Shown: piece after piece, positions 25,557 through 34,660 of the stretch
How positions within the stretch are numbered: the first letter of the stretch is position 1
Layout: the number at the start of each line of letters is the position of its first letter
Source of the DNA: CAWJKP01 sp963843465
GTDB taxonomy: Bacteria; Planctomycetota; Planctomycetia; Pirellulales; Thermoguttaceae
Length of the DNA: 64,000 nucleotides
NCBI GenBank assembly: GCA_963843465.1
Contig: CAWJKP010000003.1
Coordinates: forward strand, 186,001 to 250,000
Direction of reading: 5' to 3'
Translations under genes and position numbers: made by a program
The notes under the pieces: generated by a model
Databases searched by the model: none
What the model was told of the DNA's origin: nothing
The model's input: only the letters and a program-made list of their open reading frames with translations

Positions 25557-26161
25557 ATGCCTATGGATTTCGCTGACAGAGCCCAACTGGAGGTATTCGA
25601 CGATCTATGCATCCAATTTGGCAGGCGAGCCGACCTGCCCGTGCATGACTGTCCGGCGCTCCGCCTTCTTCACGATGAGCTAAGCGCAAAAGGCGTTGTT
25701 TGCCCCGAGCTTTCGCGCCGAATCGCCGTCGCGTTCGAAATCAAACTTGGGTTTCTGCACACCGAGTACTACGGCGGTGAACTTATGGGGCTCGAAAACA
25801 CTTATCTTGTGCCGGACGAACGCCGCGCTTGTTACCGTCCACTTGACAACTTGGACTCATTTGCCGTCGCTCTCCGCCGTTCCCGTGCGGCCTTTGGTCT
25901 CGTCACTCGGATTCGTTCGCTGTGGGACAAGGGCTTTCTGTATGTCGCGCTCACCTATGGGGGCGACGCCATCGTTACCCAATTACAGAGCCAACGTAGC
26001 AAGCGTAAGTTCTTCTTTAGCCATTTCGCCGCAGGCTTCGGCGCGGTCACCTCCGAAACGCTCACCCGCGCGAATGACGCTCTTCAACGCCTCGAACGCG
26101 ACTTTCGAACCCCTGAACTTCACGGCTTCGGTAACATTCGCAACTGGGTCTTCGACCCCGC
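25557..26161 (+). pseudogene. 5' part of an unknown gene interrupted by IS30
   Basis: About 201 residues starting MPMDFADRAQLEVFDDLCIQ, with YYGGELMGLENTYLVPDERR and RSRAAFGLVTRIRSLWDKGF. No family recognised; AGGAG is about 12 bases before the ATG. The lower GC content than the neighbours suggests recent arrival. The coding sense ends at the GC duplicated by IS30; the reading frame then enters the inverted repeat. The 3' part is at 27245-27708. Simple excision of the IS and one GC leaves the two parts one base out of frame, so there is probably another indel. Confidence 0.6.
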
Positions 26162-27242
26162 TGTCAAGTTTCAATTGCAACTTTTGAGCGTGAGGCGAGA
26201 ACTTCGTTGGGAGTTCGATAGCCCAGGCGTTTTCTCGGACGGTCGTTGAGAAGTTGTTGAACTTTGGTGAACCGATGCTCCGGAAGGCTGGCCAGGTCGG
26301 TGCCCTTGGGAAAGAAGTCGCGGACCAGGCCATTGGTGTTCTCGTTTGTGCCGCGTTGCCAGGCACGGTAGGGCTTCGCGAAATAGATCCGCAATGCGGC
26401 TTCAACCTCCAACTGCTCATGCTCGGCAAACTCCTTGCCGTTGTCGAGCGTCAGGGTCTTTCGCAGGGTCTTGGGAGTGGTTGCATACTTTTGGGCGGCG
26501 GCTTGGCGAACGGTCGCTGCCTGCAAGTTGGGAACCTTGGCCAGCAACAAGTATCCCGATTTTCGCTCCACCAGCGTTACCGCTCCGCCACGGCGATTGG
26601 CACCCACGATCGTATCCCCTTCCCAGTCGCCGAAGCGACTTCGCCGATCGACGACCGAGGGGCGTCCCTCGATGCTCACGCTGGCACGGAGCCGCCCCTG
26701 GTTTTCCCGGTCTTGCCGCTTTCGCCCCAAACGTCGGAGATGACGCTGCCAGTGTTTGCCGATGGCCTCCTCGGCACGAATCCAGGTGTAAATCGTCTGA
26801 TGCGAAATCTGCCGCCGCCGATCACCCGGAAACTCGCTACGCGCGCGTCCCTCGATCTCGTCGGGAGACCATCGCCAACGCAACCGCTGAGTGACATACT
26901 TACGCACATCCGGTCGATGCATCTTGGCCACCCACGGCCGCCCACTCCGGTGTCGCTCGGCCTTCCGCTGGGCAGCCACCGCCCAGTAGCCGTTGCGGCT
27001 GCGGTTACGTCGCAGTTCGCGGGAGACCGTGCTCTTGTCGCGGCCCAGTCGCTCGGCGATTCGCGTCTGCGATTTTCCGTCCCGGTGCATGTGGGCTATG
27101 ATTTCACGCTCTTCCAAGGTAAGATGACTTGCCATCGCGGGGACTCCTTTCGAATGGGACCTCCTGGAAAAGCCCATTCAAACGTCCCCGCGATGTTTTC
27201 ACCAATACCAGTTTCCCATAAAGTTGCAATTCAATTATGACA
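26162..27242. mobile_element. IS30-family insertion sequence (1081 bp)
   Basis: Terminal inverted repeats, imperfect over about 23 bases: the left end begins TGTCAAGTTTCAATTGCAAC, the right end reads on the other strand TGTCATAATTGAATTGCAAC. A 2-bp GC target duplication flanks it (26160-26161 and 27243-27244), as expected for IS30. It carries one intact transposase gene and looks complete, so it may be active. Confidence 0.9.
26164..27135 (-). CDS. IS30-family transposase
   Basis: A 323-residue DDE transposase. The N-terminal helix-turn-helix (HLTLEEREIIAHMHRDGKSQ, then RIAERLGRDKSTVSRELRRN) is the IS30 DNA-binding domain; the catalytic domain has the first Asp in FGDWEGDTIVGA, the second in TLTLDNGKEF, and the Glu in GTNENTNGLVRDFFPKG, with all three acidic residues present. 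Start ATG 27135 with AAAGGAG 9 bases upstream; the upstream ATG at 27177 is less likely. The stop lies inside the left inverted repeat, as in many IS30 members. Confidence 0.95.
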   Translation of the reverse strand: MASHLTLEEREIIAHMHRDGKSQTRIAERLGRDKSTVSRELRRNRSRNGYWAVAAQRKAERHRSGRPWVAKMHRPDVRKYVTQRLRWRWSPDEIEGRARSEFPGDRRRQISHQTIYTWIRAEEAIGKHWQRHLRRLGRKRQDRENQGRLRASVSIEGRPSVVDRRSRFGDWEGDTIVGANRRGGAVTLVERKSGYLLLAKVPNLQAATVRQAAAQKYATTPKTLRKTLTLDNGKEFAEHEQLEVEAALRIYFAKPYRAWQRGTNENTNGLVRDFFPKGTDLASLPEHRFTKVQQLLNDRPRKRLGYRTPNEVLASRSKVAIET

Positions 27243-27244
27243 GC

Positions 27245-27708
27245 AGGATCTTGATTCTGGCGAGGAACGGAAGATTTGGGACTACGTGGAAGCCCTCGTT
27301 TGCCAATCCGAGCTTTGGACACAGGGGGATGAACTCAATGGCCATGTAATCATCTCCAACAACGTAGCGCGTGGCACGATGACGAAGGTCGCCGCTTTTG
27401 TCCGCCGAGAGCATCGTTTGGGCAAGGAGCACGGAAACGTAGAGACTGTATTTATGATGGACAGTTTTTTGCGGCATCTCTACGACACCGTTCGAGACAA
27501 GGAGGACGAATTTCGAAAGCGCTGGGCGTTCTTGTCTCAGCGGACCGCGAAGGTTATGAAGGAGAGAAACCCAGAGGGCTATGTGTACCTTGATAGGGGC
27601 TCTGCCAAATTGCTTTGTGATTGGGTGTTGGGTCAACGTGCAATCGACAACGTGCCCAATCTCGCCCGCCTACGCAAAGGGCTCGACGAGACAATGACCC
27701 AATCGTGA
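27245..27708 (+). pseudogene. 3' part of the IS30-interrupted gene
   Basis: Continues after the IS as DLDSGEERKIWDYVEALVCQ, ELWTQGDELNGHVIISNNVA, LSQRTAKVMKERNPEGYVYL, LCDWVLGQRAIDNVP and ends at 27708. A helical, charged, probably cytosolic protein of unknown function; together with the 5' part about 350 residues. The 150 bases after it hold no gene and lead into a palindromic repeat. Confidence 0.55.
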
Positions 27709-27859
27709 AAAGGTTGAAAGACCTTATCGCTCGCGACGCAGCCTCAATCCGGCGAGATGAAGGTGACATGCCTGGCGGTTCCATGTCTTCGGTTCACGCC
27801 GTTTGATTGGATTCGTGCGGCAGCAGTGTGCCGTCCCCTCACCCCAGCCCTCTCCCGGA

Positions 27860-28035
27860 GCAACATTATGCATCAGCTATCACTGCTAGCAGAATTCGAC
27901 CGTCAAATAAGGACTTACGTCAACAAGGCGTGAAGTTTCGCGCCCGGTCGGCGACCAATCGTGGTAGTCTGGGTCGATTGCTCCCGATGTGGCAAGACGA
28001 TTTGGCTGTCAATGCTAGCTGATGCATAATGTTGC
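27860..28035. mobile_element. 176-bp MITE, copy 1, inside a palindromic repeat
   Basis: Perfect 20-bp terminal inverted repeats GCAACATTATGCATCAGCTA (27860-27879 and 28016-28035). No reading frame of note, so non-autonomous. Flanked by GGA on both sides (27857-27859, 28036-28038), the likely 3-bp target duplication. The target is the CCCTCTCCCGGAGGGAGAGGG palindrome (from 27834 on the left, to about 28048 on the right), split near its centre. 175 of 176 bases match the copy at 33236. Confidence 0.9.
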
Positions 28036-28050
28036 GGAGGGAGAGGGAGA

Positions 28051-29097
28051 CTACTCGCCCCGCGCGCCCGATTCAAGGTAGTGCGTCTCACTCAGCTCCC
28101 GCAACCTCTCGGCCGCCTGTTCCGGCGTCAGGTCGCGTTGGGCTTCGGCCAGCATTTCGTAGCCCACCATGAACTTCTTCACGGTCGCCGAGCGGAGCAA
28201 GGGCGGATAGAAGTGGGCGTGAAGCTGCCAATGCGGACTGTCGCCTCGCGGCGACCCGTGCCAACCCATTGAGTAGGGGAACGAGGTCTCGAAAAGGTTG
28301 TCGCACTTGGTGAGGAATCGCTTCAAGGTCCGGGCCAGGCTGACGCGCTCGGGGGCCGTCAGATCGGGAAGCTGCAAGACGTGCCGCCGCGGCACCAACA
28401 ACGTCTCGAAGGGCCATGTCGCCCAGAAGGGCACCACCACCACCCAATGCTCGTCCTCGACCACGATACGCTCAGCCCGGTCGAGTTCTTCGCCGAGATA
28501 GTCGCAAAGCAGCGGCGACTGATGCTCGCGCCAGTAGGCCGCCTGCTGCCGGTCCTCCTTGGCGGGCTCGTTGGGAAGGCAATCGCTGGCCCAGACCTGG
28601 CCGTGGGGATGCGGATTGGAGCAGCCCATGATCGGGCCCTTGTTCTCGAAGACCTGGACCCACGTGTAGCGGGCCCCCAACTCCTCGGTCTGCGCCGCCC
28701 AAACGTCGACCACGCCCCGGATCGCCTGCTCCGACATCCGCGGCAGCGTCAGGTCGTGCCGCGGACTGAAACAGATCACGCGGCACGTCCCCTGGATCGG
28801 CTGGGTACAGAACAACGGTGAGGCGTCGGCCGGTTGGCCGGGACCCTCAGGCAGGATCGCGGCGAAATCGTTGGCGAAGACGAAGGTCTCCGCATAGCGG
28901 GGATTGACAGCCCCACCCGCCCGGGTGTTACCGGGGCACAGGTAGCACTGCGGATCGTAGGCGGGCCGCTGTTCTGCTGGATCACTCTCCCGCCGGCCCT
29001 GCCAGGGCCGCTGCGTCCGCTGCGGGGAAACCAGGATCCAATCGCCAGACAGCGGGTTGAAACGCCGGTGGGGATGATCTCGTTCGAGGTGCGGCAT
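28051..29097 (-). CDS. galT: Galactose-1-phosphate uridylyltransferase
   Basis: A 348-residue Leloir-pathway enzyme that exchanges UMP between UDP-glucose and galactose-1-phosphate. The zinc ligands CYLCPG (51-56) and the active-site NPHPHGQVW (162-169, with the nucleophilic His165) are present, and HWQLHAHFYPPLL completes the second half of the HIT-like fold. Start ATG 29097 gives MPHLERDHPHRRFNPLSGDW, the conserved family beginning. It ends 15 bases before the palindrome carrying MITE copy 1. galE lies 7 kb away, so the pathway is not in one operon here. Confidence 0.95.
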   Translation of the reverse strand: MPHLERDHPHRRFNPLSGDWILVSPQRTQRPWQGRRESDPAEQRPAYDPQCYLCPGNTRAGGAVNPRYAETFVFANDFAAILPEGPGQPADASPLFCTQPIQGTCRVICFSPRHDLTLPRMSEQAIRGVVDVWAAQTEELGARYTWVQVFENKGPIMGCSNPHPHGQVWASDCLPNEPAKEDRQQAAYWREHQSPLLCDYLGEELDRAERIVVEDEHWVVVVPFWATWPFETLLVPRRHVLQLPDLTAPERVSLARTLKRFLTKCDNLFETSFPYSMGWHGSPRGDSPHWQLHAHFYPPLLRSATVKKFMVGYEMLAEAQRDLTPEQAAERLRELSETHYLESGARGE

Positions 29098-29220
29098 TCA
29101 AGGGGTCGGGGGCCGGAGGTCGGGGGCCGGGGGTTAGGGGCCGGGCGGGGCTTCCGCGCCCGGCGGCAGCGCGGTACTATAACGCACGAAACGTCCCATC
29201 TCAATCCGACGCACCAGGGG

Positions 29221-29306
29221 AAGAATGAAAAATGCAAAATGAAAAATGCAAAATGACGCGCGGCGGGAGGCGCCTTTCCATTTTTCATTTTGCATTTTTC
29301 ATTCTT
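29221..29306. repeat. AT-rich 28-bp perfect inverted repeat
   Basis: Arms 29221-29248 (AAGAATGAAAAATGCAAAAT, continuing) and 29279-29306, loop of 30 bases; each arm is itself a tandem of GAAAAATGCAAAAT. Next to it, 29100-29142 holds repeats of GGGGGCCGG type. Low GC in a GC-rich genome. It lies 42 bases before the carboxypeptidase start, so it could influence its expression. Confidence 0.88.
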
Positions 29307-29347
29307 CATTTTGCATTCATTCCATGGGTTCGGCGCGAGGGACCATC

Positions 29348-30859
29348 ATGTCGCACGCAGCTTCCAAGCGTTATGAGCAAGTCTGCCGCTACGCCCGGCA
29401 GACGGCGGTCCTGGCGTCGATCGAGGCGGTTCTCGACTGGGACGAGCGGACGATGCTGCCGCCGGCGGGGACGGAGCATCGGGCCCAACAGGAATCGCTC
29501 CTGGCGGGGATGGTCCACGACCGCTGGACCAACGCCGAGTTCGGCCAGTGGCTGGCGGAATTGGTCGAAGACCCCCTGGCGGCCGATCCGGCCGGCGATG
29601 CGGGGGTCAATCTTCGCCGTTTGAAACGGGAGTACGACAAGAAGGTCAAGCTGCCCAAGTCGTTGGTCGAGGAGTTGGCGCAGACGGCCGTTTTCAGTCA
29701 ACAGGCCTGGGTCGAGGCGCGGCGGAGAAGCGACTTCCGCCATTTCCGCCCCTGGCTGGAGAAGATGCTCGGGCTGAAGCGGCAGGAAGCGGAGGCCCTG
29801 GGCTATGAGGCGTGCCCTTACGACGCCCTGCTGGACCGCTACGAACCGGACGCCCGTACCGCGGAAGTGGCGGTCGTGTTGGCCGGGTTGCGGCAGCAGT
29901 TGATTCCCCTGGTGCAGGCGATCCGCGAAAGTGGCCGGCAGCCGGACGTATCGCTCCTGCGCCGATCATTCCCCGTGAACGCGCAGCAGGCCTTCGGCCG
30001 GATGGCGGCGGCGCGGATTGGGTTCGACTTCGATCGCGGCCGGCTGGACATTACGGCGCATCCGTTCTGCAGTGGCTTGGGACCAAACGACTGCCGCATC
30101 ACGACCCGCTACGACGAGCACTTCTTCAACGAGGCTTTTTTCGGCATTCTGCACGAGGCGGGGCACGGTATTTACGACCAGGGACTGCGGGCGGACCAAT
30201 ACGGCCTTCCCCTGGGCGAGGCGGTTTCGCTGGGGATTCACGAGTCGCAATCGCGGCTGTGGGAGAATTTCGTCGGCCGCAGCCTGGCCTTCTGGCAGTT
30301 CTTCTACCCGGAGGCCCAGCGGCGTTTCAGCGCCTTGTCGGACGTGGGGCTCGGCGAGTTCCACTTCGCGGTCAACAACGTCCGCCCCTCGCTGATCCGC
30401 ACGGAAGCCGACGAGGCCACCTACAACTTGCACATCCTGGTCCGCTTCGAGCTGGAGCAAGCCCTCTTGGACGGCGACCTGCCGCTGGACGACCTGCCCG
30501 GGGCCTGGAACGCCAAGTATGAGGAGTACCTGGGGATCACGCCCCCGGACGCGGCCCAGGGCGTGTTGCAGGACATCCATTGGAGCGCCGGCCTGATCGG
30601 CTACTTCCCCACCTACTGCCTGGGGAATCTCAACGCGGCCCAGCTCTTCCGCCAAGCCGACGCCGACCTGGGCGGCCTGGCCGGGCAGTTCGCCCGCGGC
30701 GAGTGCCAGCCGCTGCGGGCGTGGCTCGGCGAAAAGATCCACCGGCAAGGCCAGCGGTATTCGGCCGCCGAGTTGGTCCGTCGGGTAACCGGGCAGCCCT
30801 TGTCACACGTGCCTTTGATCGACCACCTGCGGCAGAAGTTCGAGCCGCTCTACGGATAG
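29348..30859 (+). CDS. Carboxypeptidase Taq-type metallopeptidase (M32)
   Basis: A 503-residue zinc carboxypeptidase, cytosolic. HEAGH at 269-273 holds the zinc ligands and catalytic Glu; the third ligand is Glu in GIHESQSRLWENF, the family's HES(Q)SR motif, about 30 residues later. N-terminal MLPPAGTEHRAQQ and C-terminal WSAGLIGYFPTYCLGNLNAA also match M32. The ATG at 29348 follows the inverted repeat; the frame is open upstream through that repeat (to 29246), which is not coding. Length matches the family (about 500). Confidence 0.93.
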   Translation: MSHAASKRYEQVCRYARQTAVLASIEAVLDWDERTMLPPAGTEHRAQQESLLAGMVHDRWTNAEFGQWLAELVEDPLAADPAGDAGVNLRRLKREYDKKVKLPKSLVEELAQTAVFSQQAWVEARRRSDFRHFRPWLEKMLGLKRQEAEALGYEACPYDALLDRYEPDARTAEVAVVLAGLRQQLIPLVQAIRESGRQPDVSLLRRSFPVNAQQAFGRMAAARIGFDFDRGRLDITAHPFCSGLGPNDCRITTRYDEHFFNEAFFGILHEAGHGIYDQGLRADQYGLPLGEAVSLGIHESQSRLWENFVGRSLAFWQFFYPEAQRRFSALSDVGLGEFHFAVNNVRPSLIRTEADEATYNLHILVRFELEQALLDGDLPLDDLPGAWNAKYEEYLGITPPDAAQGVLQDIHWSAGLIGYFPTYCLGNLNAAQLFRQADADLGGLAGQFARGECQPLRAWLGEKIHRQGQRYSAAELVRRVTGQPLSHVPLIDHLRQKFEPLYG

Positions 30860-30922
30860 TCTCTAGCAATCGTCCGGCGGCCGGTGTTAAACTATAGGCA
30901 TTGCCTTGTCTTAGGAGATCCC

Positions 30923-33220
30923 ATGTCCAGCTTTTCCCATTGTCCGGACTGCCGGCAGCAGGTCGCCATTCCCGACGCTGCCGACGCGGCCGCCCAGGTC
31001 CGCTGTCCTCACTGCCATGCCGAGTTTTCCTTGAGCGACACCTTGGCCGACCGCGCGGACGGTCCGCCTGACGTGATCCTGGTGACCCCGCCTCCGGCCG
31101 AGACGCCGCTGGTCGCCGGCCCGTCGGCGGTGACAGGTCCTCCGGCCATCGAGGTGTCGCCCGAGACGGCCCAGTTGGAGCAGGAGGCATTGGAACTGGC
31201 CGAGGAAGCCTCGGCGCTGCAAAGCCGGGCGGAGGGATTGCAGGTCACCGTACACACCTCGGACCCGGCGCCCGTGGCGGCAGCCGCCCAAGCGGAGGCC
31301 TTGGAGGAGGAGGCCCAGGCCTTGCTGGCCAAGGTCGAGGCGATTGCCGACCCCGTGGCGACCCCGGATAGGCCCACGGCCCGGCCGGCGATGGTCGCCG
31401 GCACGTACCGAGCCGCGGGCGGGGCACTCGTGGCCACGGCCGACGCCCTGGACACCGTGGCGGATGCCTTCCAGCGCAAGGGCGTCGCCTCGCAGCCGGA
31501 AGCATCGGAAGAGACGCCGCTTGACGAGCTGGAATCCGATCTGGCGGAGGCACTAGAGATCGGTGAGCATCACGACGAGAAAGAGGACGAGACGATCCCT
31601 CTTGAACTGCCGCAGCCGATCCTGGAGGACGAGGCCCCGTTGCCGATGAGCGACGCGGAGCCGTTTTTCGCCGCCGCGGAGCCCGCGGTCACCGAGCCGG
31701 TTGGTGCCTCTCCAGAACCATCTTGTGGTGCAGGCGTCCCGCCTGCCCAAGCAGCCGGGACGGCTGCACCACAAGAGGGCGACCAAGCAGCCGGAACGGC
31801 TGCACCACAAGACGGCGGAGTTAATCTTGGACAGACACCTGCCCCTGCCGAGGCCGCCGCTGTCGATGCGAGCTCGCTACTGTTGAAAGCGGTGAACCTG
31901 CGATCCAAGGCCGAGGCGTTGCGGGCCAGCGGACAGGACCTGTTGGCGAAGGCCGATGCCTTGGCGGTTGCGGCCGGCGCTGCCGGTACGGAGTTCGAGG
32001 CGGGCGAAGAGGGCCGGGAGGCAGGAGAATATGCGTTTCATCGTGACTGGGCCCCAGCCGGTTTAGTGGGCCAGACGGCGGGCGGTTCCGCGGGGCAGTC
32101 CGCCGGTGTGGCAGCGGCGGCCGGCGGCACGGCACTGCCCTTCCCAGTCACTCCGCGGAAACAAAAGAAGCCCAAGAGCGTCGTCCGCGAACTGGTCGCC
32201 ATCCTCCTCGGCATGGGTACCGCGTTCGTGTTGAGCTACCTGATCTTAAACCTGGTCAGCGCCCAGTATGATTGGTTCGGGATCTGTCCCAGGTGGTTCC
32301 CGCGCATCATGAAAGCGGAAACCGCCACACAGCCCGCGGCCAAAAAATCGTCGAAGGTATCCAAGGACGCCAAGCCGGGGCAGCCGAAGGCGGAGATCTG
32401 TACGTCGCCGGCCACGCCCGGCCAGGGCACCCAGGTGGCCCATGCCGGCCCCGAGAAACAACCGGCCGACAAACTGGCTCCGCTGCCAAGCTTGCCGCCG
32501 CAGAAAGCCGCGCCGTTGGATTCCTTGTCCGGCGACACCGCCCCCACCACGCTCCCGTCCGAGGACACGTTGCCCAGTGCGATGGTTAGTCCCAAGCCGG
32601 AGGGTTCCGAGCCTAAGCCGCCGCCGGCCGGCGGCGCGAAGTTCGGCAACGTGGTCGACATCCTCAAGCCGCCCGCCTACGGCTCGGACGACCTGCGATT
32701 GGCGTTGAACAGTGCCCGAGTCGCCTTCCAGGGCGACTTGAAACCGGAGACTTATTCCCGGCTCTGTCGCCTGGCCGAAGTCTTGACTTTTGTGGATCCG
32801 CAGAAGGGCGTGACCGACCTGCCCGGCCAGAAGGAGGCGGTCGAGAAGCTGTTGCGCGACGTGGGCGAGCGCGATAAACACAAGAACGTGAAGGCCATCG
32901 CCCAGTTGGCGGACAAGTGGCTGGACGATCCCGGCCGCGACAACAAGGGGGTCCTCTTGGCCGGCCGCGTCCAGCAGATCGGCAAGAACGGCCAGGGCAC
33001 GACCATCGCCATTGTCGCGCTGGCTAAGCCGGACAAGAACGCCCTGACCGAGCGGACGATCAAGATGCTCAGCCAGGAGCCCTTATCCGGCATCCAGGAG
33101 AAGGACGCCGTGATCATCCTAGGCGGGCTGGCTGTCGGTGGTCCCGACGGCCACAAGGAATTGGTCGTGTGGCACGGGATGACCGTCAAGTTCGCCGTGC
33201 CCCCGCCGAAAGCCAAGTAG
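30923..33220 (+). CDS. Large membrane protein with N-terminal zinc ribbon and repeat-derived insert
   Basis: A 765-residue planctomycete protein. Residues 1-35 form a zinc ribbon (HCPDCRQQVAIP, CPHCHAEFSLSDT), followed by a long Ala/Glu-rich helical region, one membrane span at about 425-447 (VAILLGMGTAFVLSYLILNL), a Pro/Lys-rich linker, and a C-terminal domain (LAEVLTFVDPQKGV, GTTIAIVALAKPDKNALTER, VIILGGLAVGGP). TAGGAGAT precedes the ATG. Residues encoded at 31723-31810 (CGAGVPPAQAAGTAAPQ and a second AAGTAAPQ) are translated palindromic repeat DNA of the family at 42009 and 43235, inserted in frame. Function unknown; perhaps a scaffold. Confidence 0.75.
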   Translation: MSSFSHCPDCRQQVAIPDAADAAAQVRCPHCHAEFSLSDTLADRADGPPDVILVTPPPAETPLVAGPSAVTGPPAIEVSPETAQLEQEALELAEEASALQSRAEGLQVTVHTSDPAPVAAAAQAEALEEEAQALLAKVEAIADPVATPDRPTARPAMVAGTYRAAGGALVATADALDTVADAFQRKGVASQPEASEETPLDELESDLAEALEIGEHHDEKEDETIPLELPQPILEDEAPLPMSDAEPFFAAAEPAVTEPVGASPEPSCGAGVPPAQAAGTAAPQEGDQAAGTAAPQDGGVNLGQTPAPAEAAAVDASSLLLKAVNLRSKAEALRASGQDLLAKADALAVAAGAAGTEFEAGEEGREAGEYAFHRDWAPAGLVGQTAGGSAGQSAGVAAAAGGTALPFPVTPRKQKKPKSVVRELVAILLGMGTAFVLSYLILNLVSAQYDWFGICPRWFPRIMKAETATQPAAKKSSKVSKDAKPGQPKAEICTSPATPGQGTQVAHAGPEKQPADKLAPLPSLPPQKAAPLDSLSGDTAPTTLPSEDTLPSAMVSPKPEGSEPKPPPAGGAKFGNVVDILKPPAYGSDDLRLALNSARVAFQGDLKPETYSRLCRLAEVLTFVDPQKGVTDLPGQKEAVEKLLRDVGERDKHKNVKAIAQLADKWLDDPGRDNKGVLLAGRVQQIGKNGQGTTIAIVALAKPDKNALTERTIKMLSQEPLSGIQEKDAVIILGGLAVGGPDGHKELVVWHGMTVKFAVPPPKAK
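31723..31810 (+). repeat. Palindromic repeat inserted in frame inside a coding region
   Basis: TTGTGGTGCAGGCGTCCCGC, then GGGACGGCTGCACCACAA (ending 31774), then a second GGAACGGCTGCACCACAA (ending 31810). The same unit stands free between genes at 42009-42065 and 43235-43291. Here it is 88 bases, without a stop, and keeps the host frame open. Confidence 0.88.
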
Positions 33221-33235
33221 TCCCCCTCTCCCTCC

Positions 33236-33411
33236 GCAACATTATGCATCAGCTATCACTGCTAGCAGAATTCGACCGTCAAATAAGGACTTACGTCAAC
33301 AAGGCGTGAAGTTTCGCGCCAGGTCGGCGACCAATCGTGGTAGTCTGGGTCGATTGCTCCCGATGTGGCAAGACGATTTGGCTGTCAATGCTAGCTGATG
33401 CATAATGTTGC
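33236..33411. mobile_element. 176-bp MITE, copy 2, inside a palindromic repeat
   Basis: Same 20-bp terminal inverted repeats as copy 1 (33236-33255 and 33392-33411) and one base difference (A for C in the middle). Flanked by TCC (33233-33235 and 33412-33414), the complement of the GGA seen at copy 1. The target is again the CCCTCTCCCTCCGGGAGAGGG palindrome family (33221-33235 plus 33412-33436), now in the opposite orientation. Confidence 0.9.
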
Positions 33412-33567
33412 TCCGGGAGAGGGCAGGGGTGAGGGGATCTACGCCGGACATGCCATTTTCGGCGACACAAAGCCCGCGTGGCCACCGGGACCAAGAGGCG
33501 ACGGACCATCGGCGTGTCGGCTACGTACGACGCGGGGACGCGCAGGCACGGGGAAAGGAATCGACCA

Positions 33568-34617
33568 ATGGACGAAACATTTTCAGCGCCCCCTCACCCT
33601 AACCCTCTCCCGAAGGGAGAGGGGACCTCCCCCAATCCCATCGGCGAGCCGGACATCGCCCGGGTGCGTCATTTCCTGCTCTATTCCCTTTCGCTGCCCG
33701 AGCGGGCCTTGCGGTCCGCCACGGGCCTGGTCGGGGGCACCCTGCGGGAATCCTGCGACCTGCTGGTGCCGCAGGCCTTCCGCAGCGGACGCACCTACTC
33801 GATACTCGTGCAGCAAATGCTCGACTTCCTGGCCGAAGACGTCGGCGGGGTCCAGCGCAAGGCGGGTACCGACGCCGGTCCGCCGATCGAAAACTACGTC
33901 GCCCGCAAGGCCGTGGCCAACTTCATCGACCTGGCCGGCCTGGCCACGCTGCACCTCTCACCGATGCTGCTGTTGGCGGTCACGAGCGACGTGGCCTACG
34001 GCTCCCAGAGCTACCTGCGGGAGTTGGCCGACGAGCTCAAGCGGCAGGGCGTGATCGCCGCCGACTCGACCGTGGACCACGTGGACGACCTGTTGGCGGC
34101 GGTGGCCAACGCGACGGGTACGACGGCCCTGGCTTTCGCCGTGCCGCCGCTTTCGGTCGAGGGACTGAAAAAGACCATCGAGGATACCCGGGCGGCGGTC
34201 CGCTCGATCGATCCGGCCGGCGTGCTGCCGCAGGCCGAGACCCGGCGTCTCTGGGAGGAGATTCACGAGGTGGCCACCAGCCAGGGCGTCAGCCCTCTGG
34301 CGATCTCCAGCGCGATGACCCTCTACTCGCTCCGCAAGGTCGGCACGGCCTGCCGCGGCGCGCTGTCGACGGTGACGGTCGCCGGCCGGCTCTTGGACCG
34401 CCTGGTCCTGGCCCACTATGAGCGCGCCCTGGCCGACATCCGCAGCAAGGGCCTCTACCGCTCGCTGGCCGAGACCAGCAAGCCCTACGTCGCGGCCGTC
34501 TGGAGGAACTTCTCCACCGAGCGGGCGACGTTCACCGAGGATCTGCTCTCCGGCAAGATTTTCGGCCGCTTATGGCACGCCTTGCGGCGTGGTTTGCCCG
34601 GTCGGCGCAAGCCGTAG
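33568..34617 (+). CDS. Helical planctomycete protein of unknown function with repeat-derived N-terminus
   Basis: A 349-residue, mostly alpha-helical protein: FLLYSLSLPERALRSATGLV, LVPQAFRSGRTYSILVQQML, FIDLAGLATLHLSPMLLLAV. It has one or two hydrophobic helices and may be membrane-associated. The start (MDETFSAPPHPNPLPKGEG) is encoded by a CCCTCTCCC-type palindrome (33591-33624) inserted just after the ATG; the family-like sequence begins at about residue 26 (GEPDIARV). GGAAAGGAA lies before the ATG. A plausible original start farther downstream cannot be excluded. No domain recognised. Confidence 0.7.
   Translation: MDETFSAPPHPNPLPKGEGTSPNPIGEPDIARVRHFLLYSLSLPERALRSATGLVGGTLRESCDLLVPQAFRSGRTYSILVQQMLDFLAEDVGGVQRKAGTDAGPPIENYVARKAVANFIDLAGLATLHLSPMLLLAVTSDVAYGSQSYLRELADELKRQGVIAADSTVDHVDDLLAAVANATGTTALAFAVPPLSVEGLKKTIEDTRAAVRSIDPAGVLPQAETRRLWEEIHEVATSQGVSPLAISSAMTLYSLRKVGTACRGALSTVTVAGRLLDRLVLAHYERALADIRSKGLYRSLAETSKPYVAAVWRNFSTERATFTEDLLSGKIFGRLWHALRRGLPGRRKP
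33591..33624 (+). repeat. CCTCACCC-CCCTCTCCCG palindrome inside a coding region
   Basis: CCCTCACCCTAACCCTCTCC, then CGAAGGGAGAGGGG. It encodes PHPNPLPKGEG in the protein at 33568. Same family as 43118, 43359, 46226 and 58978, and as the two MITE targets. Confidence 0.9.
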
Positions 34618-34660
34618 GGTGGTTTCCACGCAACCTGCAAGGATTCCCAGCCTCTCGGCT

